NCBI GenBank assembly: GCA_028583605.1 | Contig: CM053330.1 | Location: 22,160,129 to 22,224,128, forward strand | Direction of reading: 5' to 3' | Source: Dastarcus helophoroides | Taxonomy: Eukaryota > Arthropoda > Insecta > Coleoptera > Bothrideridae | DNA: 64,000 bases | Shown: piece by piece, positions 11,828 through 24,780 of the stretch | How the letters are laid out: every line of letters starts with the position of its first letter | How positions within the stretch are numbered: the stretch's first letter is position 1 | Made by a program: the position numbers and the translations under genes | The notes under the pieces: model-generated | The model's database searches: none | The model's input: the letters and a program-made list of their open reading frames with translations, nothing else | What the model was told of the DNA's origin: nothing

Positions 11828-12226
11828 TAAGATAAATCGTTTTTTGCGACGGTACCATTTAAAAGTTTTAGAACGTGTAGTGTACCGCTAGTGTCAAAAA
11901 CATGTATATGAATGTTATAAATTGTGATGTGGGAATATTGTATAATCTCTATCAGTCGATAAAGCAGGACATACCATTCGTAAAAACCACTGAAAGAGAT
12001 CACTTCCGATTTGATATACTGAACAATTTGGTTAAAAATTAAGGCGGTTCCTAAGATACCCGAAAACACTTATATATCTTCTCAGGTCTTGCGCGGATAC
12101 ATTATTGGCGATTCGAATTAAAAGTTCGCGCCAACTATCAGCTGATCGCAAGTAGGTCGCTTGCTTATAACTTTTGTGCTTATAACCTATCTTTAAGGCT
12201 ATAATATGTATGTAAAGATTAGACAT
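11828..12226 (-). pseudogene. ORF-like duplicated unit, copy 1 (unrecognised)
   Basis: Two overlapping minus-strand frames (12032-12226 and 11827-12069) join with one frameshift near 12060 and read like degraded protein. The first contains SADSWRELLIRIANNVSAQDL and the second NQIVQYIKSEVISFSGFYEW. The block at 11828-12095 recurs, diverged, at 13325-13600. I do not recognise the family. It could be a decayed transposon ORF or a duplicated gene fragment. Confidence 0.35.
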
Positions 12227-13324
12227 TTCCTATGAATATTTTCTTATTTTGCCAAGCAATTTTTATAATTTTCAAATAATTTTATGTATATTAAGAGGAC
12301 AATAACTAAGGTAATTAAAACAAGCCGACTGTTTATACAAATTATAATGGATTCGGGGAAAAAGCTTTTATGTTTTGGAATAGGGGCGAGATAGATTGCA
12401 GTGCATAAGCATCTTAATCTTGTTTTTACAGCTCAACTTCTGTATGGAATAATTGTTAAAAGGTAAATTTATCATTATAGCCCGAATCCTCAGGAATATT
12501 ATTTTAATTTACTAGAACAGTTTGACATTCTAAAAGTTGTAAGTGACGAATAGGTTGGAAGATAATGTAAAATTTCTTGAAGTCGTAAGTTATTTGAAAA
12601 GAACTAAATAATTTCTTAGAAGGCGTAGTAATACTTAACACTATTTAATTTTGTTGTTCAGTTAAAGATTTAAAATATTTTTAGGGGAAAGGCTTCTGAA
12701 TGGAAGTCACGTTTATTATTGGTGTGTAAAAGAAGAAAATGGAGAAAATTTAAAATAAAGTAATAAGGTTTGAATTGCACATTACATCGAATAAAATTCC
12801 TTCACGATAGCATCCACCTATTCCTAACTACCGAATTAAATTACTACTTTCAAAAATTGTTTATCTGATGCTTTAGCCCCCCATATCTTACTGATAAAAA
12901 TGATAATCACCACTAATAAACTGTATTAACAATAAATGCCACAATAAATATTAAAAAGTCTACAATATTTTGACAAGTGACTGATATGACTGAACCAGGG
13001 TTCGTTTTTTAGCACCATAATCAGCCAAGAAAGATTCATTTCAGTGATGAATTTTAAAATTTGGTTACCCTTACCATTTTGATTCTGCAGCATAGACATG
13101 TTGCTGCTTAAACTATAATTAAAGTACATTCTGAAATACTTCTAATGTTTGAAAATTATTTAAAACATTAGCCACATAGTTATGGTATCGTAAATGTCCT
13201 TCTTGAGGAGAAATGGAATAGCTGGCTGTAAAACTATATTTAAAATTGATAACATTTAGTAAAATTAATCATTAACTGTCTCAACAATAGAAATGTGACG
13301 GAAGAGAAATAATAGCACTGTTTT
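12227..13324. other. Spacer between the two duplicated units
   Basis: AT-rich, no gene or named repeat seen. A 67-codon minus frame at 12926-13129 has no recognisable motif. Confidence 0.35.
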
Positions 13325-13600
13325 AAATAAATCTGTTTTTTGCGACAAGGTACCATTTAAAAGTTTTTGAACGTGTAAGTGTACCCATGCCAAAAACATG
13401 TTTTTATGAATTTATAAATTGCTGTATTAGAATATAATGTAAAATCTAAAAAATAGTCGATAAAGAAAGTCTAACTACTTAGTACTTATACAAACTATCA
13501 AAGAATAACTTCTGATTTATATAACCGAAAATTGTGTTAAAAAAAGGCGCTATCAAAGTAACCCGAAAACAGTTAGTTATATTTCGCAAGGTTCCTTAGC
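13325..13600 (-). repeat. Duplicated unit, copy 2 (diverged)
   Basis: Matches 11828-12095 in order: TTTTTTGCGAC, GGTACCATTTAAAAGTTTT, GAACGTGTA, CAAAAACATGT, GTCGATAAAG, ACCCGAAAAC. Many indels have removed the open frame, so it is more decayed than copy 1. Same orientation, about 1.5 kb apart. Confidence 0.6.
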
Positions 13601-13929
13601 TGGAAAGCAATTGAATACTTGACGTTTCTTACAAAAATAATCTTAAATTTGTGACGACTGCTTTCTTAAAGAAGTTTTTCTGTATTTGTGATAAAATAAT
13701 TTCAGATTTTTAACAGAATTCGAATAAAATAAATGACTTTAATTGTACAATAACTACAAGAAATAAATTGTAAATTGTGGTAGAGTTAATAAAAAAATTA
13801 ACTTTACATACTTCGAAATGAACAATGATTTTCATTTTTTCAATTTATACAAAAACATTCTTTTCTTAATCTGTCGATTGGTTTTTGTATTAAAAATAAA
13901 AAGCCTGTGTTTTGACAACGTAAAAAGTA

Positions 13930-14212
13930 TAAGTTTTACCCCATACACACTCCTATAATTACGCGATACGCATTTCGCCAGCAGAAACGGCACTTTCAAG
14001 CATACTAATCTTAATTGATTAGTAAAAGAAGCATCGAAATCATCTGTGTTGAGATTCAAATCGATACGGTTAACAACAACAATTAAGATTAGAGCGCTTG
14101 AAAATGCCACTCCTACTGGCGAAAAATATATTGTGTAATAACTGATTAATTACTGATCTGGTATAGAGGTAAAATCTTCATTTTTACTTAATCAGTACTT
14201 AGTTCAGTGCTA
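13930..14212. repeat. Diverged fold-back, relative of the 5.4-kb hairpin
   Basis: The left arm has ATAATTACGCGATACGCATT, CGCCAGCAGAAACGGCA and TTCAAGCATACTAATCTTAAT; the right arm has the imperfect reverse complement (AGATTAGAGCGCTTGAAAATG, CACTCCTACTGGCGAAAAA). The loop carries GAGATTCAAATCGATAC as in the 5418-5727 element. The right flank TTAGTTCAGTGCT is also shared with the flank of that element. Arms are imperfect, so this is an older copy. Confidence 0.8.
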
Positions 14213-14845
14213 TAATGGTTAATTAACTTAACATTTTCAGGATAGTTAGAAAATGATATTCTTTATGTGTAGAAATTTAAAAAATCTGTCAAATTAAATA
14301 ATCTACAATTGCGACAAGCTACACTCAACAATAAAGAATTTGGCCTTCTGAACATGCCTTCATTTGGATGGAAGTTTAGATTAATAAAACCGAATATTCG
14401 TAGATATCGGAGCCTATGATCCATGAAAGTAGTTGGCAAGACAATGGCTAAATAAACTGCTGGAATAATCGGAGGATGCTGTAATGCAAAACCGGTCTGA
14501 AAAATTTAAAGTTACACTTAAACTTCGTGGAAGTAATTTAATTGGGTTATGAATATGGAACAATCCCGCCAAAGGTTAAGTAAAATTGTGACTGCAGTTA
14601 TTGATTAAATTATCTGAAAATTTGCAAGTCCCTAATCTTTAGCCCCTCTATTTATTTTTTGATTGAAAAATACTGTAAACTTAACTTTATGGGGGAGAAA
14701 AGGGAATTCGATTGGGAAACTCTAAATTGGAATAAGATCATCTAATTGGCTGTAAAAAAATCTAAAATTTTGATATCTTGGATTTTTTTTGATACAACCA
14801 ACCGTTTGCAAGAAAATCGTGTTCAACTAAAAGAGAGTATTATCA
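14213..14845. other. Spacer, nothing recognised
   Basis: AT-rich DNA between the fold-back and the capped AT block. No supported gene or repeat. Confidence 0.35.
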
Positions 14846-17735
14846 AAATCAGGCCCGCAACCAGGATCTTTTTTCGGGGGCTTGCGATCTTCTGCTAAAA
14901 CAACCTAGTCTTTGTTTGCGTTTAGGTTAGAACTAAGAAGCCACGGTCCAATACTACTTTATTATTAATATTATTATTGTATACAAGTGTACTAAAATAT
15001 AAAAAAATACACTAAAAACATTTCTAGAGTCTAACTCTGCTAACATTCTGACAAAGTAATTGAACAACGGCGTTGCCTATTTATCTTAATTTAATTTCTA
15101 AATAAAAACAGATATGTGGGTAAGATGATAAAATTACTTGAACGATATTCCTTTTCTAAAATTTATCCTTGAACTGTCTTCTATAACCCGCACTTGTGTA
15201 TGAAAAATGCCTCTAGAAAGTGCTCTATTTAAAGACATAGTTTGAAGTCAGCTGGAGAAAATTCTTTTTTTTTTAATTTTTTTTATAATTTGGATTAAAT
15301 TCATAATTTTAACTTTTATCTCTAATTTGAAGTTTGCACCCGAACATTTAGAATTTGGATATTCTTTCTAAATTCTGGAAGATTAGATGTCTTTTTTTTT
15401 AAGTTTAAGTTTTCTCTTAGCGCCCAACTCTTTTTCTAACTGGCAACAACTTCAATTGCTACGTTTTTTATTTTGGGCAATTTTGGGAATTATTGTTGCT
15501 ATCTGAATTTGCAATGTCGAAATGCATTTGATTCTTCCAAATTTCGAAAAAAAGCTTTTGCTTTAAAGTTATTTATCGTTTTTTTTTTCAAGTTTTACCT
15601 TTAGTCTCAAAATTTCGACCTTTTATGGAAGTTTTCAATTTGAATAAGATTTTTTGTTAAATGAGAAGTATGTTAATACTTTTACGTTTTTTTCTCAAAA
15701 TTATAAGTTTAAAATCTTGGTATTTACTTCAAACCCACAAATATTTTTTTAAACTTCGATTCTTTCTAGAAACCTGGAAATTTCGCCAAAATTTTTGTGA
15801 AAAATGCCAGATATCGAAATTCTGAACTTAATCTTGAGCTGTTTGAATTTGGAATTTTAATTCGAAATGTCTAGAAAAGTCTACATTTAGAGTAGACAAA
15901 CTCCTTCTGGAAAAAGTTTAATTACGACCGTGTTTATGCTTAAAAATAACCAGAATTCATTAATAAACATTTCTGAAAATATTAACTTTTTTAGAAATTT
16001 TGAATTTCCGAACAAAAAGTAGGATATGTTAATTCATAACAAATTTACCTGTTCGAACTCGAAATTTTTAGTTTTTTAATTTCAAAATTTTAGAAATAAG
16101 TTGACATTTAGAATTACTCTCTAGAGAAGAAGAAAAAAGAAGCTACAATTTCAAAAAAAAATTGAAGTCAAAAGTTTTTAACAAAATCTTTAATTTCCAA
16201 AAGATAAAATCTATTAACAAAAACTAATAACACTCAACATTTTGTCTTGAAACAAAATTCAAAAACTAAACTTTGATATTTCCTGAAACTTTTAGTGTTT
16301 TTTCAAAATGGCCAGGGAAATATTTTTAAATTAAATGTCTACAAAAAAAGTCAAAATATTTTGAAGAAGTCTGAATTTGAAACCAGTGCTAATGTAAAAA
16401 TTTTGAAAAATAAACTAAAGGCATTAGGCTCATTTTTTTTTCAAAATTTCCACTTTAATGTTGACATTTTTAAACTCGTCGTAAAAATTTTTATAAATTT
16501 TCTAAAAATATGAATTTAAAGTTAAAATGTTGTGATTAAAAGTAAAACATTTTTTAATTAAAGTTGAAATTTAATAACTAAGGTAGAAATTTCAATATTT
16601 TTTTTGGAAGTTTTCACTTGGAAGTCGAATTTTGGAGAAAAAAGTCGAATTTTCGAAATCGTAATCGAAATATAAATAAATCAACTTCATAAAAAATTTC
16701 GAAATTTTTTATTATGAAGTTAATACTATTTGAAAAAAATAAACATTTCGAATTAAGCTGATGGGTTAAAGGTATTAAAAAAATTCTGAATTTTCCAACT
16801 TAAAAATGCTCAAGTTTTGTGTAAAACTCGAAATTTATAAAAGAATCGACATTTTAGACATTTTTTGTAAAGTTCAATTGTCATGTTAGAAAATTATAGA
16901 AAAAATTCACACAAATAACCTAAAATGTCTTCTCAAAATAATGGCTTATAAGAGATTTTGATTTTTTAGTAAAAGGCCTTATACTCAAAATTTTATTTAA
17001 GTACCGAATTTAAAATTTAAATTTTCAAATTCCAAAACTGTAAAACTATTATCAAAAAATTCAGGTTTTTCTCAAAATTTGGTGTTAAATTTCAAAAAAT
17101 CGCTTGTATTAATTTCCAGTTCTTTTCAAAAATTGAATTTTTTCAAAATGGGGAGTTTAATCCTGAAAAACTTGCAAAATTCAACATTATTTTAATAAAA
17201 TTTAAAACGTAAGATTGAAATTTAGATAAAAAAACAAGAAATTTTAAAAAAAGATTTAAAAGTTAAAATTTTGGAAAAAATTTGAACGAGTTTAAGGTAA
17301 AAATTTTAAGTTTAGGGTGAAAATTCGAGAATGAACTCGAAATTTTAAGAACTTTTTCATTTGAAAATGTTATCCTCCTTCTGAATATCCTGAGTATAAC
17401 CTAAAATTTATTTTTTTTAATTTCGACTGAGATTTCAAAATGTTTTTTTTTATTAATGTGAGTTTTGGCCTGTTAATAACTTTGTTTTTAGAGAATTTTT
17501 GGTGTTTTCTTTAGCTGTTTGTTTTTGCCTAATTTAACATTTTGCTCACCTTTTTACCTTGCTTGATTTCAAATTTGAAAAAAAAACATCCTTGCATTTT
17601 AGTATGAAAACAAAATAATCCATTAAAATGGTTTTTAAAAAGGTCGCACATTTGGAAACTTCAGTTCTATCTAGTGTGAACCAAAAAAATGTCGGGGGGA
17701 ACTGTAGCCCCCTAGCCCCCCTGGTTACGGGCCTG
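14846..17735. mobile_element. AT-rich block with GC-rich inverted caps, about 2.9 kb
   Basis: The left end reads ATCAGGCCCGCAACCAGG followed by a G-rich run. The right end, in reverse complement, reads ATCAGGCCCGTAACCAGG and a G/C-rich run (plus strand CCCCCTAGCCCCCCTGGTTA then CGGGCCTGAT). The interior (about 15200-17450) is a degenerate array of words such as TTTCGAAATTT, CAAAATTTCGAC and AAGTTTTTAAC spaced roughly 18-25 bases apart. It is T-rich on the plus strand to about 15800 and mostly A-rich afterwards. No transposase frame is present. I infer a non-autonomous TIR element or an array captured between TIRs. Confidence 0.55.
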
Positions 17736-20689
17736 ATCATCACTAAATCTAACTAAGCTTATTGGGCCTTTTAGATTTTTTAGTAAACTGCAATAATTAT
17801 TTTATAATAAATATTGAAAATGCCTTCCGATTTCTCTGCAATACAACTATAATTTCTTCTGTACATAAACTTGCCAGACACGATCACTGAAACTCGGAGG
17901 AGTGCATTTTAGGACATGGTTTATAGGAACTAAAAGTCTTATTTTGACCTTAAAAATATGCTGATAAAATATGTGCATCGAAATTTAAATCACCTTGTAT
18001 AGATCCTAGGACAAACTCTGAGTTGCAAACCCATCAGGCAATGAATGCTGAAATGAAGTATACGGCGTCGGTAATATAATTAGTTAATTTTCTGTTCATT
18101 CGATTGCTTGAGAAATGTAAATATCATTTATTAATGTTAATTATTTGTATTGGGAATATTGACAAAAGTGTTTTCATTTAAATCATTCACACTCAATAAT
18201 GAATAGCCGTAAATCATATCAAGCTAGTGATTATAGGGGAGGGTATTTTGTTTGGCAAAAACAGTACGCTTATCTAGGTGAATGGGTCACTTCAATGAAT
18301 GGTCGTGCTGTGACTAGTTATTGCCTTTACATGATGCGAAGTCTAATAGGTTTAAGCTTAATTATGTGCTTTATGTTTGTTTAACAATTTCATGTTTAAC
18401 TTTAGCGATAGAAGTAATGTACTGTGACTAGATGCACATAACTATACACATATTGTTAAACAAGCCGGTTTTCATTAAACAAATTGGCCTGTATTGATTT
18501 AACTAGAAAGCGACCTCCTGAGATGGATTTGAGTTTCAAAAATGATGAACTATTTTCCAGAAAACCATTAAACTTTATGACTCTTAATTTATTGCTCCGT
18601 CAAAATACACGATAACATCTAGTGTCGTAGAAAATATCTCCACGAAAGACAGTAATTGTCACTGCTGCATTAATTAGCAGAAATATTCTGCGATGTAACG
18701 ATGCAAGAATTGCAGCACGGTAAAGCAAATCTTCGTGCGAAAGATTCACCAAACGTTAAGTGAATTCTCTTGAAAGTAACTACGCTCGTTATGTACCTTC
18801 TCTTTTTAAATCCCTATCGGCTATTTAAGACAATGGTAATTATTCATCCACAAAGTCCCGTAAAATGTCAACAAAAACAACACGCTATAGTTCTTGTAAA
18901 TACCGTTCCTAAAACAGATCAGCCGACTAGGAAGTCGTTCAGTGACAACGTATAACATGTCACTCTGTTAAAGACTTCGGTGTACTGCCCACGGAATTAT
19001 AATTAAACCAGTTTTAATTGTTTGCACAACCAGCTGAATTATTTTTTTAATTGTTGCATCAGGTGTACAAATTATTGTAGATGTTGGACTGAAGTGGAAT
19101 GTAAAATGATCCCGATGAAAAAAGTTGATGAATGGCTAGGAAATCTATAATACTTACTCAACAGCAGTTGAAGAGATTTATTGAGTAGTTTGGAATTAAC
19201 TTGTAGAAAAAAAGTGTCTGCAACTTCAAAGCTTTGGATAGGACATAAATTTATTCAGTGCAATACGGAATAGATACTAAATTTAACTAGTTACTAGCTT
19301 AATATTATCCTTCTAAAAAGGATTTAATTAGTATGTTGTCTGTTCATTGCACATTTTTCATAAATTTTTTGTCGGTTAATAATTTTCAATCTTATCCCTT
19401 CATTTTTACTTGGAGTAGATGCTTCCAATACTAACCATAAAATTTATTTCTTCTCCTAAATTTAGCGGATATTAAATTTTGTAAATACATAACGTTTTAC
19501 ATATACCTTCTACTAATTGGAGAGCTTGTAACAAGTTTTTTGAAAATTATTCGTTGGTTTATCTACTTATTTATTTAATAGAACTTTCAATATTTGTTAG
19601 TTTATGAAACAAAAAAAAATTGTTAGTAAAACACAAAGTGCACAGGGTCTTCTATTTTCGCAACTTTTCCGAGGTAAAAAAAATGATTAATATTTTTGAT
19701 TATAATAAGGAAAAGACTTCAATATGTTTGATAGCCAAAAATACCCACCTGAAACTATAATTTCGATATTACTACTAAAAAAAGCTTTCAATACCCAAAT
19801 ATTATAAATCAATGGAGGCAACGGGCCCCATTTTTACAGCGAGCCTATTTCTTTTCTAAAAATTTTGTAAAATGTTTATTCTTGTAAAGGATTAAAAATA
19901 AAAGGATACGTAAAGGATTAAAAACAAAAGGATACGTAAAGGGTATATTCTCTTACATGATTACTCTCTAATTTTGGTTAGTTCTTTTTTAATTTTTAAC
20001 TTTTTAAACTTGAGCTCTTATTTACCAGTTCAAAAAACATAAATATTATTTTTAGATTCTCAAGAACAAAATAATCCCATTTGCTTTCTTTATTTACTTT
20101 ATAGCAGCTAAATGGCTTAGAATGTTGAAAATCAAGGTACACCACTAGAAGCTAATTCATTTTAATTAAAAACCAATATGATGGTTATATATTAAGTAAA
20201 TGAAAAAAATAATTAAAATGGCGATAAATTGAAAGATATATCTGCGTTTATTAAGTTCGTTTAATGATTATACAGCAGCTAACCATACAATTTATATTTT
20301 AGCTGTAGCAATTAGTTAATTTTCGATTTTATTAATATTAGCCAATTGGAATCATACACTACTTGTTAATTTTATGTTTCCTGTTGTTAAATGATTACCC
20401 AGTTTCAAAGAATCTGAATAATGTTGCGCCACGTACGAACTTTATGTGCATTCATGACTTATTTCCTGCTGAAACGTTAATTTTAACTAGCGGATTTGAC
20501 ATTTGTGGGGAAACATCTGCATATACTAGATTTCATCAAGTGTTTCATGTAGAATTCTTCAATAATTTATATTTAAACTGTAGTTGAAGATATTTGAGAT
20601 GTTACATTGTTATTACAGTGAGCCTTTACCAGGAAGGCGAGTGGAGTGAATTTGAAATTCCGATTCTTCAACACAAAATATCAGTTTTA
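17736..20689. other. Long stretch without supported genes
   Basis: AT-rich. Short frames at 18199-18384, 18770-18955 and 20363-20587 (plus strand) have no recognisable motif, no paired splice sites and ordinary stop density around them. A direct repeat of AGGATTAAAAA(T/C)AAAAGGATACGTAA occurs twice at about 19889-19940. Confidence 0.35.
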
Positions 20690-21420
20690 GATTTATAATT
20701 GTTATTATTATTTTACTCCTTTTTTTTGTAGTTTTAGACTTCTTTCTCAACATCTTAAGCTTAAAACTGCATTTTCATATTTACCTTAAAATTTCTGTTA
20801 TAAATTATTTTTGGAGTTTTATTTGAACTTCTTAAGTTTCAACTGAAAATATCATTAATCACTTTCTAATTTAATTGTAACCCCAAAACCCCAAAAGTTT
20901 TCAAAAATTGTCGTCTTCTTAAAAACTTGAAAACTTAAATATTTTTGGAAATACTACATTTCTAAATTAAAAATTTTGATTTTTTTCAATAATTGAAAAT
21001 CATATCGTGTTTATTTTTCTATTTTGTTTTTTTTAATAAAACTTTTGCTTTTATCTGCGAAATGTCGACTTCTCAATCGAAATTTCCAGAAATTTTATAA
21101 TATATGAACTATGACTTTTTTACACTTTAATATTAAAAAAATGCTTTTAGACTTTTAATTTTCTCTTAAAACGTTCAACAGTAAACTTAAAATTATGACT
21201 TTTTTGAGATATTAACCCTTTTTTTTATTTTGACTGTGATTTTTTACTTGAATCTTCGAATTATACCCGATCTTTTTATAAGTTCGAAGAATTTCGAATA
21301 TTTTCTCATAATTCTATGTTTATAAAATTTAAACTTTTACTTATTCCAAAAATTTAGAAAATTATATTTATATTTCGATAATACTAAAATATTTCGGAAA
21401 TATATTAGTGTATGCTAGAA
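20690..21420. repeat. Degenerate AT-rich repeat block
   Basis: Same word set as the larger blocks (CGAAATTTCCAGAAATTTT, GACTTTTTT, AAATTTAAAC), mainly T-rich on the plus strand. No caps were identified. It ends just before a solo LTR. Confidence 0.5.
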
Positions 21421-21545
21421 ACTTCGGAATTGTTGTTTATTTTGTTAGGTTTATTGCCTATGACGTATCAATTGTGTCTCCTTTTTATTTTTAACTTGTG
21501 TAATTTTAGTGGACACTTTCCAAAGAAGGTAATCATAGAAAGTAT

Positions 21546-21905
21546 TGTTACGTGCGTTATCGGTTCGAATTGATACACGTGATGGATTATTCCCACTTTA
21601 TTACTGAATTCAACTTTGATCACCACAATTGACTCACTTATTATTGACTTCTACTAACTCAATAATTACACTGATTCTAACTGACTAACTCGAGGGAAAG
21701 CTGACCGCCTTTTATAGTTTTGGCCCCCGGCTTCTAGAACTTTTCGGCAGATAAGGCTTATCATTTGCCGAAATTTCTGGAATGCTTATCTGTTTCGTTA
21801 TCGCGGCCGCTTTCCCCTTATCAGATCCTTCTAGAAACTTTTTTTATTTACTAAATTCTGCAATTCTATTCTAAATCCTATTTCATCTATTTACGTTGCG
21901 ATACA
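21546..21905 (-). mobile_element. Solo LTR of a Gypsy-type retrotransposon, copy 1
   Basis: A 360-bp LTR beginning TGTTACGTGCGTTATCGG and ending TTGCGATACA (TG...CA), flanked by the 4-bp direct repeat GTAT (21542-21545 and 21906-21909), the duplication length usual for Gypsy elements. It is about the same as 50630-51003 and is the reverse complement of the 5' LTR at 59189-59512, so it is minus-oriented. Landmarks in sense direction: a CTTATCTGCC/GGCAGATAAG palindromic region, TTCTAGAAG, then the promoter TATAAAAGGC. No internal sequence flanks it, consistent with LTR-LTR recombination. Confidence 0.88.
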
Positions 21906-23400
21906 GTATCTAATTTAGTGAATACTTCATCAACGGTATTTTGAGGTAAATGTTCCAGATTTTAAATCTATTTTTGCCATTATTCCAAAACAAATATTTT
22001 GTGACCAGATTTGCGTAACCTAGAAATTACATTGTCAGATGTGAATAAGAGAATATTTATTACGGCAGGAGTAACGTGGAATATTTGCTTTGTTTAACAG
22101 TTGAAGCAAATTACAGAATATATTCCAGTAACTTCATTAAAATTCATATTAACATAGAAAATGACTAGAGCCGCAGAATTTCATTATAATTATTAGTTAG
22201 TTCTGAAGTCATTATTACTGCTTCATACATAATAAACTTGACATTATGAAGATGTCAATATCTGACCAAGTATGGGTAACACACCAATAACAATAATTCA
22301 TTTAACTCATTTCATAACCATAAAAAAAGATATTTATTTTTTCATATGCCGATCAACCAATTTATAACTTGCCTAAGATCATAAGAGTCGGATTTAATAT
22401 TTACATATCCTTGACAAATTGTCACCCTCTAAACATATCTATTTTAAAAACAGTTAATAAATTTCGAGTCGATTATAATTTGATTTATAACTCAGAATTC
22501 TGTTGAAAAGCTCAGAAACTTGAGATTTAAGTTGAAAAAGGAGTAAAAACTGCCAGCTTCAAATTATTGGTTTATCTATTCCCAAAAAGTTATCAAAAAT
22601 TCCAGTTCACCTTCGAATTTCTGACATTTGGACAAAAAATGAATTAGGATTATATTTTTAAAATTTTCACTCTTTTCTTATTATCCATATATTTCGAGTT
22701 TAAAAGTCGAAATTTTAGCAAAAAAAGTCGGGTTTTACGTCAAAATTCAACTGTAGAAGCGAAGGAAGCGAGAAAGAAAATTTCCTTCCTCGTAGCGACA
22801 TTTTCAGATTTTTCTATTTCCAGATTTTGATCATTATTATTATTGTTGGATTAATTTCGAATTTTCACAGTTCACAGTTCAAAATTCAAACTCAAAAAGG
22901 TGTGATTTTTCGCTCAAAATTGTGTATTTGCCCTCGAAAATATCGACATTTTTCAATTTCTAAAATATTACGTTTATTTTAAATGTCTGACTTTGCGTTT
23001 CAACTGTATTTGAATTTTTGAAAGTTTTTCTTTATATGTATATTAGGAAAAAGCCGGAATTTCGATAAAAACCAAGAGATTTTCATTCCAAAGCAGAAAT
23101 TTTGGAAAATTAATCGAATTTCGTTGAGGGTCAATTAAAACAAATTATAAAAAAACTTTGTTGAAATTAACTTTTCTTTGCTAAATTCTTCTTTTAGAAA
23201 TTTTGTGATTGATTCTAATACACTTTTTTAAAAATTTTAAAAGTTTATTCTCAGCAGTTCAATTGTAACCCTACTATGATTACGAAAAAAGTAGAAATAT
23301 GGAGAAAAAGTTTAAATGGTAGTGAAAATTTGTTTATTATCGAAAGCTGATTATACAAAAAAACCAGAAATTCCCAAAAAAAGGATTAGAAAATGAATTT
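21906..23400. other. Spacer, with a degenerate AT-repeat block at about 22440-23400
   Basis: The first 500 bases hold nothing recognised. From about 22440 the sequence is the AT-rich degenerate repeat type (CGAATTTTCACAG, AAATTTCGAGT, GTCGAAATTTTAGC). An inverted pair CGAAGGAAGCGAGAAAG...TTTCCTTCCTCG occurs near 22757-22795. No gene. Confidence 0.4.
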
Positions 23401-24265
23401 TGTACTTTTTCTTATTTTTGCTTTTGACAAGAGCAAAACTTGATAGTGCGTGTGCTGGAAAATATTTAAACCACCCTACAATTTTCCAAACCATAAATAA
23501 TAAAAATCGACTTGCTTTAGGAATTTGGCCAAAACATGCTGGTTTAGTTTTACTGAATGTATTCCTGTTTGCTTGTCTACGTATACAATATACATAGGTA
23601 GGGACCTACATATAGAGATATGTTGCAGTCCTTTTGTGTAATCAGCCGTTTTATAAAAAGCCTAGGCATTTCATGGAACGAATAAGTGTTACGGCAAAAA
23701 CTAGACATTTCATGAAATGTTTGCTGTTTTGGCCTGTTAATAAAAAATAAAAAACAAGTGGTTAACTCGATTGTCATTTTCATATAACGTTTACATAAGT
23801 AAATACTGCTTGTGGAACTACACTCGTCGCCATTTTTAGGTTAAATTATTAGGGGAGACTGGGGTATAGTTCATATCAGGAAAGCTGAATTCTACGTCAT
23901 CGGCATCTGCACCTATCAACGACGTGAAAATTACTATGCAAGTGCATTACTCTTCTTTAGAATCGAATGTCAAAATAGGTACGGTGTTTCTTCTGAGCGT
24001 CCACTGTAACTCCAACGTACGTTCCTCTTACGAAGTTATGGGTCAAACGAAGATGCATTAGATCTGTACCGCAAATCATCCATGGATTTTCAGTAGCGTG
24101 CGCCTGGGCTGGTATTTTCTTTTTTGACGTTTGACGTTTCAATTTTGAGTATTCTACATTATTTTGGAAGTTAACAAAAAATAGTGTTTATTACATGATT
24201 TGTGACCAAATACATATATTTGGTGCTGCACTTTTCATGTAATTTAATAAAATCATATTTGCAAA
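23401..24265. other. Spacer with a possible transposon end at about 23853
   Basis: AGGGGAGACTGGGGTATAG (23852-23870) looks like a DNA-transposon terminus of a type common in animal genomes, but no matching opposite end was found. A 61-codon minus frame at 23957-24142 is unrecognised. Confidence 0.3.
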
Positions 24266-24780
24266 ATGTCCGGCAATTCATTAAATAAGGAGTCTAAAAG
24301 TTTTGGTGACGAAGTAACAGATATTCTGAGCACGAAAGAGATCACAAACCCCCCTTACGATAATGTAGATGGTGACAGACCGTAGCAGAGAGAATTCATT
24401 CCAAGATATTTAAAGAAACAGTTCGTTTTTCGAAAGCGTAGACTTTTTTTGAATTCATTATTAGACAAATTATTAAAGAAATGTAGGCTATGGACACGAA
24501 GGTACGAACAAAAATAAATTTAATAATTAAACATAGATAAGTGGCTCAGAGATATCTTTGTATGTTAGTTATGCTCTGAAGAAACGATCTGGAAAACCAT
24601 CTTGCGCGCACAACTTACAGCGAAAATGCTAAATGAAAAAGATAATGAGAAGACTGTATAAATGAATTAAACAAAACCACTCGAGAGAAATTTGAAAAAT
24701 TTTTACAATGGAGGTTCAGAATGCGAAGATATTTTCAAAGACGACCACCTATGCAGCAACAGTGTAAGTTTTCTGAAAGC
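24266..24780 (+). pseudogene. Decayed coding sequence, unrecognised
   Basis: An ATG in good context (AAAATG) at 24266 opens a 39-codon frame (begins MSGNSLNKESKSFGDEVTD) that hits one TAG at about 24383-24385. The same frame then stays open for about 43 further codons rich in Arg/Lys (PRYLKKQFVFRKRR). Further on, about 24700-24772 is another basic or acidic short frame ending at a consensus splice donor GTAAGTTTTC. This looks like a small multi-exon gene or transposon ORF with at least one nonsense change. Family unknown. Confidence 0.35.
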
